Source: Anniella stebbinsi (taxonomy: Eukaryota > Chordata > Lepidosauria > Squamata > Anniellidae). Taken from it: a DNA stretch of 64,000 nt. Below the pieces are notes generated by a model. The model saw only the letters and a program-made list of their open reading frames with translations, was not told where the DNA came from and did not search any database. The DNA lies in NCBI GenBank assembly GCA_029215795.1, contig JARDYH010000018.1, forward strand, positions 310,001 to 374,000, written 5' to 3'. Of the stretch, positions 35,009 through 46,900 are shown in pieces. Each line of letters opens with the position of its first letter. Positions within the stretch are counted from its first letter, which is position 1. Made by a program: the position numbers and the translations under genes.

Positions 35009-37965
35009 AGGGGAAGAAGGGGAAGTCTAAGGGAAGAAGGGGAAGTCTAGGGGAAGAAGGGGAAGTATAGAGGGAAGGGGAAGTCTAGGGGAAGAAGAGG
35101 AAGTCTAGGGGAAGAAGGGGAAGTCTAGGGGAAGAAGGGGAAGTATAGAGGGAAGGGGAAGTCTAGGGGAAGAAGGGGAAGTATAGAGGGAAGGGGAAGT
35201 CTATGGCAAGTCTATGGGAAGAAGAGGAAGTCTAGGGGAAGTCTAGGGGAAGCAGGGGAAGTATAGAGGGAAGGGGAAGTCTAATGGAAGAAGGGGAAGT
35301 ATAGAGGGAAAGGGGAAGTCTAGGGGAAGAAGGGGAAGTCTAGGGGAAGAAGGGGAAGTCTAGGGGAAGAAGGGGAAGTAGAGAGGGAAGGGGAAGTCTA
35401 GGGGAAGTCTAGGGGAAGAAGGGGAAGTATAGAGGGAAGGGAAGTCTAGGGGAAGTCTAGGGGAAGAAGGGGAAGTATAGAGGGAAGGGGAAGTCTAGGG
35501 GAAGAAGGGGAAGTCTAGGGGAAGAAGGGGAAGTATAGAGGGAAGAGAAAGTCTAGGGGAAGAAGGGGAAGTATAGAGGGAAGGGGAAGTCCAGGTGAAG
35601 TCTAGGGGTAGAAGGGGAAGTCTAGGGGAAGAAGGGGAAGAAGGGAAGGTATAGAGGGAAGGGGAAGTCTACGGGAAGTCTAGGGGAAGGAGGGGAAGTC
35701 TAGGGGAAGAAGGGGAAATCTAGGGGAAGAAGAGGAAGTATAGAGGGAAGGGGAAGTCTAGGGGAAAAAGGGGAAGTCTAGGGGAAGAAGGGGAAGTCTA
35801 GGGGAAGTCTAGGGGAAGAAGGGGAAGTATAGAGGAAAGGGGAAGTCTAGGGGAAGAAGGGGAAATCTAGGAGAAGAAGGGGAACTCTAGGGGAAGAAGG
35901 GGAAGAATAGAGGGAAGGGGAAGTCTAGGGGAAGAAGGGGAAATCTAGGGGAAGTCTAGGGAAGAAGGGGAAGTATAGAGGGAAGGGGAAGTGTAGGGGA
36001 AGTCTTGGGGAAGAAGGGGAAGTCTAGGGGAGACGTGGAAGTCTAGGGGAAGAAGGGGAAGTATAGAGGGAAGGGGAAGTCAAGGGGTAGACTAGGGGAA
36101 GAAGGGGAAGTATAGAGGGAAGGGGAAGTCTAGGGGAAGTCTAGGAGAAGAAGGGGAAGTCTAGGGGAAATCTAGAGGAAGAAGGGGAAGTATAGAGGGA
36201 AGGGGAAGTCTAATGGAAGAAGGGGAAGTATAGAGGGAAGGGGAAGTCTAGGGGAAGTCTAGGGGAAGAAGGGGAAGTCTAGGGGAAGTCTAGGGGAAGA
36301 AGGGAAAGTATAGAGGGAAGGGGAAGTGTAGTGGAAGTCTAGGGGAAGAAGGGGAAGTACAGAGGAAAGGGGAAGTCCAGGGGAAGTCTAGGGGAAGAAG
36401 GGGCAGTATAGAGGGAAGGGGAAGTCTAGGGGAAGTCTAGGGGAAGAAGGGGAAGTATAGAGGGAAGGGGAAGTCTAGGGGAAGTCTAGGGGAAGAAGGG
36501 GAAGTCTAGGGGAAGAAGGGGAAGTATAGAGGGAAGGGGAAGTTTAGGGGAAGTCTAGGGGAAGAAGGGGAAGTCTAGGGGAAGAAGGGGAAGTCTAGGG
36601 GAAGAAGGGGAAGTATAGAGGGAAGGGGAAGTCTAGGGGAAGTCTAGGGGAAGAAGGGGAAGTCAAGGGGAAGTAGGGGAAGTCTAGGGGAAGTCTAGGG
36701 GAAGAAGGGGAAGTATAGAGGGAAGGGGAAGTCTAGGGGAAGAAGGGGAAGTCTAGGAGAAGAAGGGGAAGTCTAGGGGAAGAAGGGGAAGTATAGAGGG
36801 AAGGGGAAGTCTAGGGGAAGTCTAGGGGGAGAAGGGGAAATCTAAGGGATGAAGGGGAAGTCTAGGGGAAGAAGGGGAAGTCTAGGGGAAGAAGGGGAAG
36901 TATAGAGGGAAGGGGAAGTCTAGGGGAAGTCTAGGGGAAGAAGGGGAAGTATAGAGGGAAGGGGAAGTCTAGGGGAAGTCTAGGGGAAGAAAGGGAAGTA
37001 TAGCGAGAAGGGGAAGTCTAGGGGAAGTCTAGGGGAAGAAGGGGAAGTATAGAGGAAAGGGGAAGTCTAGGGGAAGTCTAGGGGAAGAAGGGGCTGTATA
37101 GAGGGAAGGGGAAGACTAGGGGAAGTCTAGGGGAAGAAGGGGAAGTATAGAGGGAAGGGGAAGTCTAGGGGAAGAAGGGGAAGTCTAGAGGGAAGGGGAA
37201 GTCTAGGGGAAGTCTAGGGGAAGAAGGGGAAGTCTAGAGGGAAGGGGAAGTCTAGGGGAAGTCTAGGGGAAGAAGGGGAAGTATAGAGGGAAGGGGAAGT
37301 CTAGGAGAAGTCTAAGGGAAGAAGGGGAAGTCTAGGGGAAGAAGGGGAAGTATAGAGGGAAGGGGAAGTCTAGGGGAAGAAGAGGAAGTCTAGGGGAAGA
37401 AGGGGAAGTCTAGGGGAAGAAGGGGAAGTATAGAGGGAAGGGGAAGTCTAGGGGAAGAAGGGGAAGTATAGAGGGAAGGGGAAGACTACAGGAAGTCTAG
37501 GGGAAGAAGGGGAAGTCTAGGGGAAGTCTAGGGGAAGCAGGGGAAGTATAGAGGGAAGGGGAAGTCTAATGGAAGAAGGGGAAGTATAGAGGGAAGGGGA
37601 AGTATAGGGGAAGAAGGGGATGTCTAGGGGAAGAAGGGGAAGTCTAGGGGAAGAAGGGGAAGTAGAGAGGGAAGGGGAAGTCTAGGGGAAGTCTAGGGGA
37701 AGAAGGGGAAGTATAGAGGGAAGGGGAAGTATAGGGGAAGAAGGGGAAGTCTAGGGGAAGAAGGGGAAGTCTAGGGGAAGAAGGGGAAGTATAGAGGGAA
37801 GAGAAAGTCTAGGGGAAGAAGGGGAAGTATAGAGGGAAGGGGAAGTCCAGGGGAAGTCTAGGGGTAGAAGGGGAAGTCTAGGGGAAGAAGGGGAAGAAGG
37901 GAAGGTATAGAGGGAAGGGGAAGTCTACGGGAAGTCTAGGGGAAGAAGGGGAATTCTAGGGGAAG

Positions 37966-40900
37966 AAGGGGAAGTCTAGGGGAAGAAGAGGAAGTATAGA
38001 GGGAAGGGGAAGTCTAGGGGAAAAAGGGGAAGTCTAGGGGAAGAAGGGGAAGTCTAGGGGAAGTCTAGGGGAAGAAGGGGAAGTATAGAGGAAAGGGGAA
38101 GTCTAGGGGAAGAAGGGGAAATCTAGGAGAAGAAGGGGAACTCTAGGGGAAGAAGGGGAAGTATAGAGGGAATTGGAAGTCTAGGGGAAGAAGGGGAAAT
38201 CTAGGGGAAGTCTAGGGAGGAAGGGGAAGTATAGAGGGAAGGGGAAGTGTAGGGGAAGTCTTGGGGAAGAAGGGGAAGTCTAGGGGAAGACGTGGAAGTC
38301 TAGGGGAAGAAGGGGAAGTATAGAGGGAAAGGGAAGTCAAGGGGTAGACTAGGGGAAGAAGGGGAAGTATAGAGGGAAGGGGAAGTCCAGGGGAAGTCTA
38401 GGGGAAGAAGGGGAAGTATAGAGGGAAGGGGAAGTGTAGGGGAAGAAGGGGAAGTATAGAGGGAAGGGGAAGTCTAGGGGAAGTCTAGGGGAAGAAGGGG
38501 ATGTCTAGGGGAAGAAGGGGAAGTAGAGAGGGAAGGGGAAGTCTAGGGGAAGTCTAGGGGAAGAAGGGGAAGTATAGAGGGAAGGGAAGTCTAGGGGAAG
38601 TCTAGGGGAAGAAGGGGAAGTATAGAGGGAAGGGGAAGTCTAGGGGAAGAAGGGGAAGTCTAGGGGAAGAAGGGGAAGTATAGGGGAAGAAGGGGAAGTA
38701 TAGAGGGAAGAGAAAGTCTAGGGGAAGAAGGGGAAGTATAGAGGCAATGGGAAGTCTAGGGGAAGTCTAGGGGAAGAAGGGGAAGTCTAGGGGAAGAATG
38801 GGAAGTCTAGGGGAAGAAGGGGAAGTCTAAGGGAAGAAGGGGAAGTCTAGGGGAAGAAGGGGAAGTATAGAGGGAAGGGGAAGTCTAGGGGAAGAAGAGG
38901 AAGTCTAGGGGAAGAAGGAGAAGTCTAGGGGAAGAAGGGGAAGTATAGAGGAAAGGGGAAGTCTAGGGGAAGAAGGGGACGTATAGAGGGAAGGGGAAGT
39001 CTAGGGGAAGAAGGGGAAGTCTAGGGGAAGAAGGGGAAGTCTAGGGGAAGAAGGGGAAGTAGAGAGGGAAGGGGAAGTCTAGGGGAAGTCTAGGGGAAGA
39101 AGGGGAAGTATAGAGGGAAGGGAAGTCTATGGGAAGTCTAGGGGAAGAAGGGGAAGTATAGAGGGAAGGGGAAGTCTAGGGGAAGAAGGGGAAGTCTAGG
39201 GGAAGAAGGGGAAGTATAGAGGGAAGAGAAAGTCTAGGGGAAGAAGGGGAAGTATAGAGGGAAGGGGAAGTCCAGGGGAAGTCTAGGGGTAGAAGGGGAA
39301 GTCTAGGGGAAGAAGGGGAAGAAGGGAAGGTATAGAGGGAAGGGGAAGTCTACGGGAAGTCTAGGGGAAGAAGGAGAGGTCTAGGGGAAGAAGGGGAAAT
39401 CTAGGGGAAGAAGAGGAAGTATAGAGGGAAGGGGAAGTCTAGGGGAAAAAGGGGAAGTCTAGGGGAAGAAGGGGAAGTATAGAGGAAAGGGGAAGTCTAG
39501 GGGAACAAGGGGAAATCTAGGAGAAGAAGGGGAACTCTAGGGGAAGAAGGGGAAGTATAGAGGGAAGGGGAAGTCTAGGGGAAGAAGGGGAAATCTAGGG
39601 GAAGTCTAGGGAAGAAGGGGAAGTATAGAGGGAAGGGGAAGTGTAGGGGAAGTCTTGGGGAAGAAGGAGAAGTCTAGGGGAAGACGTGGAAGTCTAGGGG
39701 AAGAAGGGGAAGTATAGAGGGAAGGGGAAGTCAAGGGGTAGACTAGGGGAAGAAGGGGAAGTATAGAGGGAAGGGGAAGTCTAGGGGAAGTCTAGGAGAA
39801 GAAGGGGAAGTCTAGAGGAAATCTAGAGGAAGAAGGGGAAGTATAGAGGGAAGGGGAAGTCTAATGGAAGAAGGGGAAGTATAGAGGGAAGGGGAAGTCT
39901 AGGGGAAGTCTAGGGGAAGAAGGGGAAGTCTAGGGGAAGTCTAGGGGAAGAAGGGAATGTATAGAGGGAAGGGGAAGTCTAGTGGAAGTCTAGGGGAAGA
40001 AGGGGAAGTATAGAGGAAAGGTTAAGTCTAGGGGAAGTCTAGGGGAAGAAGGGGCAGTATAGAGGGAAGGGGAAGTCTAGGGGAAGTCTAGGGGAAGAAG
40101 GGGAAGTATAGAGGGAAGGGGAAGTCTAGGGGAAGTCTAGGGGAAGAAGGGGAAGTCTAGGGGAAGAAGGGGAAGTATAGAGGGAAGGGGAAGTCTAGGG
40201 GAAGTCTAGGGGAAGAAGGGGAAGTCTAGGGGAAGAAGGGGAAGTCTAGGGGAAGAAGGGGAAGTATAGAGGGAAGGGGAAGTCTAGGGGAAGTCTAGGG
40301 GAAGAAGTGGAAGTCTAGGGGAAGTAGGGGAAGTCTAGGGGAAGTCTAGGGGAAGAAGGGGAAGTATAGAGGGAAGGGGAAGTCTAGGGGAAGAAGGGGA
40401 AGTCTAGGAGAAGAAGGGGAAGTCTAGGGGAAGAAGGGGAAGTATAGAGGGAAGGGGAAGTCTAGGGGAAGTCTAGGGGGAGAAGGGGAAATCTAAGGGA
40501 AGAAGGGGAAGTCTAGGGGAAGAAGGGGAAGTCTAGGGGAAGAAGGGGAAGTATAGAGGGAAGGGGAAGTCTAGGGGAAGTCTAGGGGAAGAAGGGGAAG
40601 TATAGAGGGAAGGGGAAGTCTAGGGGAAGTCTAGGGGAAGAAGGGGAAGTATAGCGAGAATTGGAAGTCTAGGGGAAGTCTAGGGGAAGAAGGGGAAGTA
40701 TAGAGGAAAGGGAAATCTAGGGGAAGTCTAGGGGAAGAAGGGGCAGTATAGAGGGAAGGGGAAGACTAGGGGAAGTCTAGGGGAAGAAGGGGAAGTATAG
40801 AGGGAAGGGGAAGTCTAGGGGAAGTCTAGGGGAAGAAGGGGAAGTCTAGGGGAAGAAGGGGAAGTCTAGGGGAAGAAGGGGAAGTCTAGAGGGAAGGGGA

Positions 40901-43900
40901 AGTCTAGGGGAAGTCTAGGGGAAGAAGGGGAAGTCTAGGGGAAGAAGGGGAAGTATAGAGGAAAGGGGAAGTCTAGGGGAAGTCTAAGGGAAGAAGGGGA
41001 AGTCTAGGGGAAGAAGGGGAAGTATAGAGGGAAGGGGAAGTCTAGGGGAAGAAGAGGAAGTCTAGGGGAAGAAGGGGAAGTCTAGGGGAAGAAGGGGAAG
41101 TATAGAGGGAAGGGGAAGTCTAGGGGAAGAAGGGGAAGTATAGAGGGAAGGGGAAGACTACAGGAAGTCTAGGGGAAGAAGGGGAAGTCTAGGGGAAGTC
41201 TAGGGGAAGCAGGGGAAGTATAGAGGGAAGGGGAAGTCTAATGGAAGAAGGGGAAGTATAGAGGGAAGGGGAAGTCTAGGGGAAGAAGGGGATGTCTAGG
41301 GGAAGAAGGGGAAGTCTAGGGGAAGAAGGGGAAGTAGAGAGGGAAGGGGAAGTCTAGGGGAAGTCTAGGGGAAGAAGGGGAAGTATAGAGGGAAGGGGAA
41401 GTCTAGGGGAAGAAGGGGAAGTCTAGGGGAAGAAGGGGAAGTCTAGGGGAAGAAGGGGAAGTATAGAGGGAAGAGAAAGTCTAGGGGAAGAAGGGGAAGT
41501 ATAAAGGGAAGGGGAAGTCCAGGGGAAGTCTAGGGGTAGAAGGGGAAGTCTAGGGGAAGAAGGGGAAGAAGGGAAGGTATAGAGGGAAGGGGAAGTCTAC
41601 GGGAAGTCTAGGGGAAGAAGGGGAAGTCTAAGGGAAGAAGGGGAAGTCTAGGGGAAGAAGGGGAAGTATAGAGGGAAGGGGAAGTCTAGGGGAAGAAGAG
41701 GTAGTCTAGGGGAAGAAGGAGAAGTCTAGGGGAAGAAGGGGAAGTATAGAGGGAAGGGGAAGTCTAGGGGAAGTCTAGGGGGAGAAGGGGAAATCTAAGG
41801 GAAGAAGGGGAAGTCTAGGGGAAGAAGGGGAAGTCTAGGGGAAGAAGGGGAAGTATAGAGGGAAGGGGAAGTCTAGGGGAAGTCTAGGGGAAGAAGGGGA
41901 AGTATAGAGGGAAGGGGAAGTCTAGGGGAAGTCTAGGGGAAGAAGGGGAAGTATAGCGAGAAGGGGAAGTCTAGGGGAAGTCTAGGGGAAGAAGGGGAAG
42001 TATAGAGGAAAGGGGAAGTCTAGGGGAAGTCTAGGGGAAGAAGGGGCAGTATAGAGGGAAGGGGAAGACTAGGGGAAGTCTAGGGGAAGAAGGGGAAGTA
42101 TAGAGGGAAGGGGAAGTCTAGGGGAAGTCTAGGGGAAGAAGGGGAAGTCTAGGGGAAGAAGGGGAAGTACAGAGGGAAGGGGAAGTCTAGGGGAAGTCTA
42201 GGGGAAGAAGGGGAAGTCTAGGGGAAGAAGGGGAAGTCTAGGGGAAGAAGGGGAAGTATAGAGGGAAGGGGAAGTCTAGGGGAAGTCTAGGGGAAGAAGG
42301 GGAAGTCTAGGGGAAGTAGGGGAAGTCTAGGGGAAGTCTAGGGGAAGAAGGGGAAGTATAGAGGGAAGGGGAAGTCTAGGGGAAGAACGGGAAGTCTAGG
42401 AGAAGAAGGGGAAGTCTAGGGGAAGAAGGGGAAGTATAGAGGGAAGGGGAAGTCTAGGGGAAGTCTAGGGGGAGAAGGGGAAATCTAAGGGAAGAAGGGG
42501 AAGTCTAGGGGAAGAAGGGGAAGTCTAGGGGAAGAAGGGGAAGTATAGAGGGAAGGGGAAGTCTAGGGGAAGTCTAGGGGAAGAAGGGGAAGTATAGAGG
42601 GAAGGGGAAGTCTAGGGGAAGTCTAGGGGAAGAAGGGGAAGTATAGCGAGAAGGGGAAGTCTAGGGGAAGTCTAGGGGAAGAAGGGGAAGTATAGAGGAA
42701 AGGGGAAGTCTAGGGGAAGTCTAGGGGAAGAAGGGGCAGTATAGAGGGAAGGGGAAGACTAGGGGAAGTCTAGGGGAAGAAGGGGAAGTATAGAGGGAAG
42801 GGGAAGTCTAGGGGAAGTCTAGGGGAAGAAGGGGAAGTCTAGGGGAAGAAGGGGAAGTCTAGGGGAAGAAGGGGAAGTCTAGAGGGAAGGGGAAGTCTAG
42901 GGGAAGTCTAGGGGAAGAAGGGGAAGTATAGAGGGAAGGGGAAGTCTAGGGGAAGAAGGGGAAGTATAGAGGGAAGGGGAAGACTACAGGAAGTCTAGGG
43001 GAAGAAGGGAAGTCTAGGGGAAGTCTAGGGGAAGCAGGGGAAGTATAGAGGGAAGGGGAAGTCTAATGGAAGAAGGGGAAGTATAGAGGGAAGGGGAAGT
43101 CTAGGGGAAGAAGGGGATGTCTAGGGGAAGAAGGGGAAGTCTAGAGAAGAAGGGGAAGTAGAGAGGGAAGGGGAAGTCTAGGGGAAGTCTAGGGGAAGAA
43201 GGGGAAGTATAGAGGGAAGGGGAAGTCTAGGGGAAGAAGGGGAAGTCTAGGGGAAGAAGGGGAAATCTAGGGGAAGAAGGGGAAGTATAGAGGGAAGAGA
43301 AAGTCTAGGGGAAGAAGGGGAAGTATAAAGGGAAGGGGAAGTCCAGGGGAAGTCTAGGGGTAGAAGGGGAAGTCTAGGGGAAGAAGGGGAAGAAGGGAAG
43401 GTATAGAGGGAAGGGGAAGTCTACGGGAAGTCTAGGGGAAGAAGGGGAAGTCTAAGGGAAGAAGGGGAAGTCTAGGGGAAGAAGGGGAAGTATAGAGGGA
43501 AGGGGAAGTCTAGGGGAAGAAGGGGAAGTATAGAAGGAAGGGGAAGTCTAGGGGAAGTCTAGGGGAAGAAGGGGAAGTCTAGGGGAAGTCTAGGGGAAGC
43601 AGGGGAAGTATAGAGGGAAGGGGAAGTCTAATGGAATAAGGGGAAGTATAGAGGGAAGGGGAAGTCTAGGGGAAGTCTAGGGGAAGAAGGGGAAGTCTAG
43701 GGGAAGTCTAGGGGAAGAAGGGAAAGTATAGAGGGAAGGGGAAGTCTACGGGAAGTCTAGGGGAAGAAGGGGAAGTCTAGGGGAAGAAGGGGAAGTCTAG
43801 GAGAAGTCTAGGGGAAGAAGGGGAAGTATAGCGGGAAGGGGAAGTCTAGGGGAAGTCTAGGGGAAGAAGGGGAAGTATAGAGGGAAGGGGAAGTATAGGG

Positions 43901-46900
43901 GAAGAAGGGGAAGTCTAAGGGAAGAAGGGGAAATCTAGGGGAAGAAGGGGAAGTATAGAGGGAAGGGGAAGTCTAGGGGAAGTCTAGGGGAAGAAGGGGA
44001 AGTATAGAGGGAAGGGGAAGTATAGGGGAAGAAGGGGAATTCTAAGGGAAGAAGGGGAAGTCTAGGGGAAGAAGGGGAAGTATAGAGGGAAGGGGAAGTC
44101 TAGGGGAAGAAGAGGAAGTCTAGGGGAAGAAGGGGAAGTCTAGGGGAAGAAGGGGAAGTATAGAGGGAAGGGGAAGTCTAGGGAAAGAAGGGGAAGTATA
44201 GAGGGAAGGGGAAGTCTAATGGAAGAAGGGGAAGTATAGAGGGAAGGGGAAGTCTAGGGGAAGAAGGGGAAGTCTAGGGGAAGAAGGGGAAGTCTAGGGG
44301 AAGAAGGGGAAGTAGAGAGGGAAGGGGAAGTCTAGGGGAAGTCTAGGGGAAGAAGGGGAAGTATAGAGGGAAGGGAAGTCTAGGGGAAGTTAAGGGGAAG
44401 AAGGAGAAGTCTAGGGGAAGTCTAGGGGAAGCAGGGGAAGTATAGAGGGAAGGGGAAGTCTAATGGAAGAAGGGGAAGTATAGTGGGAAGGGGAAGTCTA
44501 GGGGAAGTCTAGGGGAAGAAGGGGGAGTCTTGGGGAAGTCTAGGGGAAGAAGGGAAAGTATAGAGGGAAGGGGAAGTCTACGGGAAGTCTAGGGGAAGAA
44601 GGGGAAGTCTAGGGGAAGAAGGGGAAGTCTAGGAGAAGTCTAGGGGAAGAAGGGGAAGTATAGATGGAAGGGGAAGTCTAGGGGAAGAAGGGGAAGTCTA
44701 GGGGAAGAAGGAAAAGTATAGCGGGAAGGGGAAGTCTAGGGGAAGTCTAGGGGAAGAAGGGGAAGTATAGAGGGAAGGGGAAGTATAGGGGAAGAAGGGG
44801 AAGTCTAAGGGAAGAAGGGGAAGTCTAGGGGAAGAAGGGGAAGTATAGAGGGAAGGGGAAGTCTAGGGGAAGAAGAGGAAGTCTAGGGGAAGAAGGGGAA
44901 GTCTAGGGGAAGAAGGGAAGTATAGAGGGAAGGGGAAGTCTAGGGGAAGAAGGGGAAGTATAGAGGGAAGGGGAAGTCTATGGGAAGTCTATGGGAAGAA
45001 GAGGAAGTCTAGGGGAAGTCTAGGGGAAGCAGGGGAAGTATAGAGGGAAGGGGAAGTCTAATGGAAGAAGGGGAAGTATAGAGGGAAAGGGGAAGTCTAG
45101 GGGAAGAAGGGGAAGTCTAGGGGAAGAAGGGGAAGTCTAGGGGAAGAAGGGGAAGTAGAGAGGGAAGGGGAAGTCTAGGGGAAGTCTAGGGGAAGAAGGG
45201 GAAGTATAGAGGGAAGGGAAGTCTAGGGGAAGTCTAGGGGAAGAAGGGGAAGTATAGAGGGAAGGGGAAGTCTAGGGGAAGAAGGGGAAGTCTAGGGGAA
45301 GAAGGGGAAGTATAGAGGGAAGAGAAAGTCTAGGGGAAGAAGGGGAAGTATAGAGGGAAGGGGAAGTCCAGGTGAAGTCTAGGGGTAGAAGGGGAAGTCT
45401 AGGGGAAGAAGGGGAAGAAGGGAAGGTATAGAGGGAAGGGGAAGTCTACGGGAAGTCTAGGGGAAGGAGGGGAAGTCTAGGGGAAGAAGGGGAAATCTAG
45501 GGGAAGAAGAGGAAATATAGAGGGAAGGGGAAGTCTAGGGGAAAAAGGGGAAGTCTAGGGGAAGAAGGGGAAGTCTAGGGGAAGTCTAGGGGAAGAAGGG
45601 GAAGTATAGAGGAAAGGGGAAGTCTAGGGGAAGAAGGGGAAATCTAGGAGAAGAAGGGGAACTCTAGGGGAAGAAGGGGAAGTATAGAGGGAAGGGGAAG
45701 TCTAGGGGAAGAAGGGGAAATCTAGGGTAAGTCTAGGGAAGAAGGGGAAGTATAGAGGGAAGGGGAAGTGTAGGGGAAGTCTTGGGGAAGAAGGGGAAGT
45801 CTAGGGGAGACGTGGAAGTCTAGGGGAAGAAGGGGAAGTATAGAGGGAAGGGGAAGTCAAGGGGTAGACTAGGGGAGGAAGGGGAAGTATAGAGGGAAGG
45901 GGAAGTCTAGGGGAAGTCTAGGAGAAGAAGGGGAAGTCTAGGGGAAATCTAGAGGAAGAAGGGGAAGTATAGAGGGAAGGGGAAGTCTAATGGAAGAAGG
46001 GGAAGTATAGAGGGAAGGGGAAGTCTAGGGGAAGTCTAGGGGAAGAAGGGGAAGTCTAGGGGAAGTCTAGGGGAAGAAGGGAAAGTATAGAGGGAAGGGG
46101 AAGTGTAGTGGAAGTCTAGGGGAAGAAGGGGAAGTACAGAGGAAAGGGGAAGTCCAGGGGAAGTCTAGGGGAAGAAGGGGCAGTATATAGGGAAGGGGAA
46201 GTCTAGGGGAAGTCTAGGGGAAGAAGGGGAAGTATAGAGGGAAGGGGAAGTCTAGGGGAAGTCTAGGGGAAGAAGGGGAAGTCTAGGGGAAGAAGGGGAA
46301 GTATAGAGGGAAGGGGAAGTTTAGGGGAAGTCTAGGGGAAGAAGGGGTAGGCTAGGGGAAGAAGGGGAAGTCTAGGGGAAGAAGGGGAAGTATAGAGGGA
46401 AGGGGAAGTCTAGGGGAAGTCTAGAGGAAGAAGGGGAAGTCAAGGGGAAGTAGGGGAAGTCTAGGGGAAGTCTAGGGGAAGAAGGGGAAGTATAGAGGGA
46501 AGGGGAAGTCTAGGGGAAGAAGGGGAAGTCTAGGAGAAGAAGGGGAAGTCTAGGGGAAGAAGGGGAAGTATAGAGGGAAGGGGAAGTCTAGGGGAAGTCT
46601 AGGGGGAGAAGGGGAAATCTAAGGGATGAAGGGGAAGTCTAGGGGAAGAAGGGGAAGTCTAGGGGAAGAAGGGGAAGTATAGAGGGAAGGGGAAGTCTAG
46701 GGGAAGTCTAGGGGAAGAAGGGGAAGTATAGAGGGAAGGGGAAGTCTAGGGGAAGTCTAGGGGAAGAAAGGGAAGTATAGCGAGAAGGGGAAGTCTAGGG
46801 GAAGTCTAGGGGAAGAAGGGGAAGTATAGAGGAAAGGGGAAGTCTAGGGGAAGTCTAGGGGAAGAAGGGGCTGTATAGAGGGAAGGGGAAGACTAGGGGA

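Larger units (their letters stand above)
23774..37965 (+). repeat. Cluster 2: X-derived composite block (14,192 bp)
   Basis: This is the second version of the cluster. Its left part starts as a full X (GAGGGAATTGG 23974, CTAGAGGAAATCTAGAGG 25620) and shares private variants with cluster 3: GAACAAGGGG near 25312/39504 and TATAGCGAGAATTGG at 26458/40650. Its right part shares private variants with cluster 1: CTATGGCAAG at 35201/20521 and GAAGAATAG near 35906/21226. It holds three GTATAAAGGG landmarks, two GGCAAGG modules and two 461-bp modules. A one-base deletion (GGGGAGTC) lies near 26886. Confidence 0.8.
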
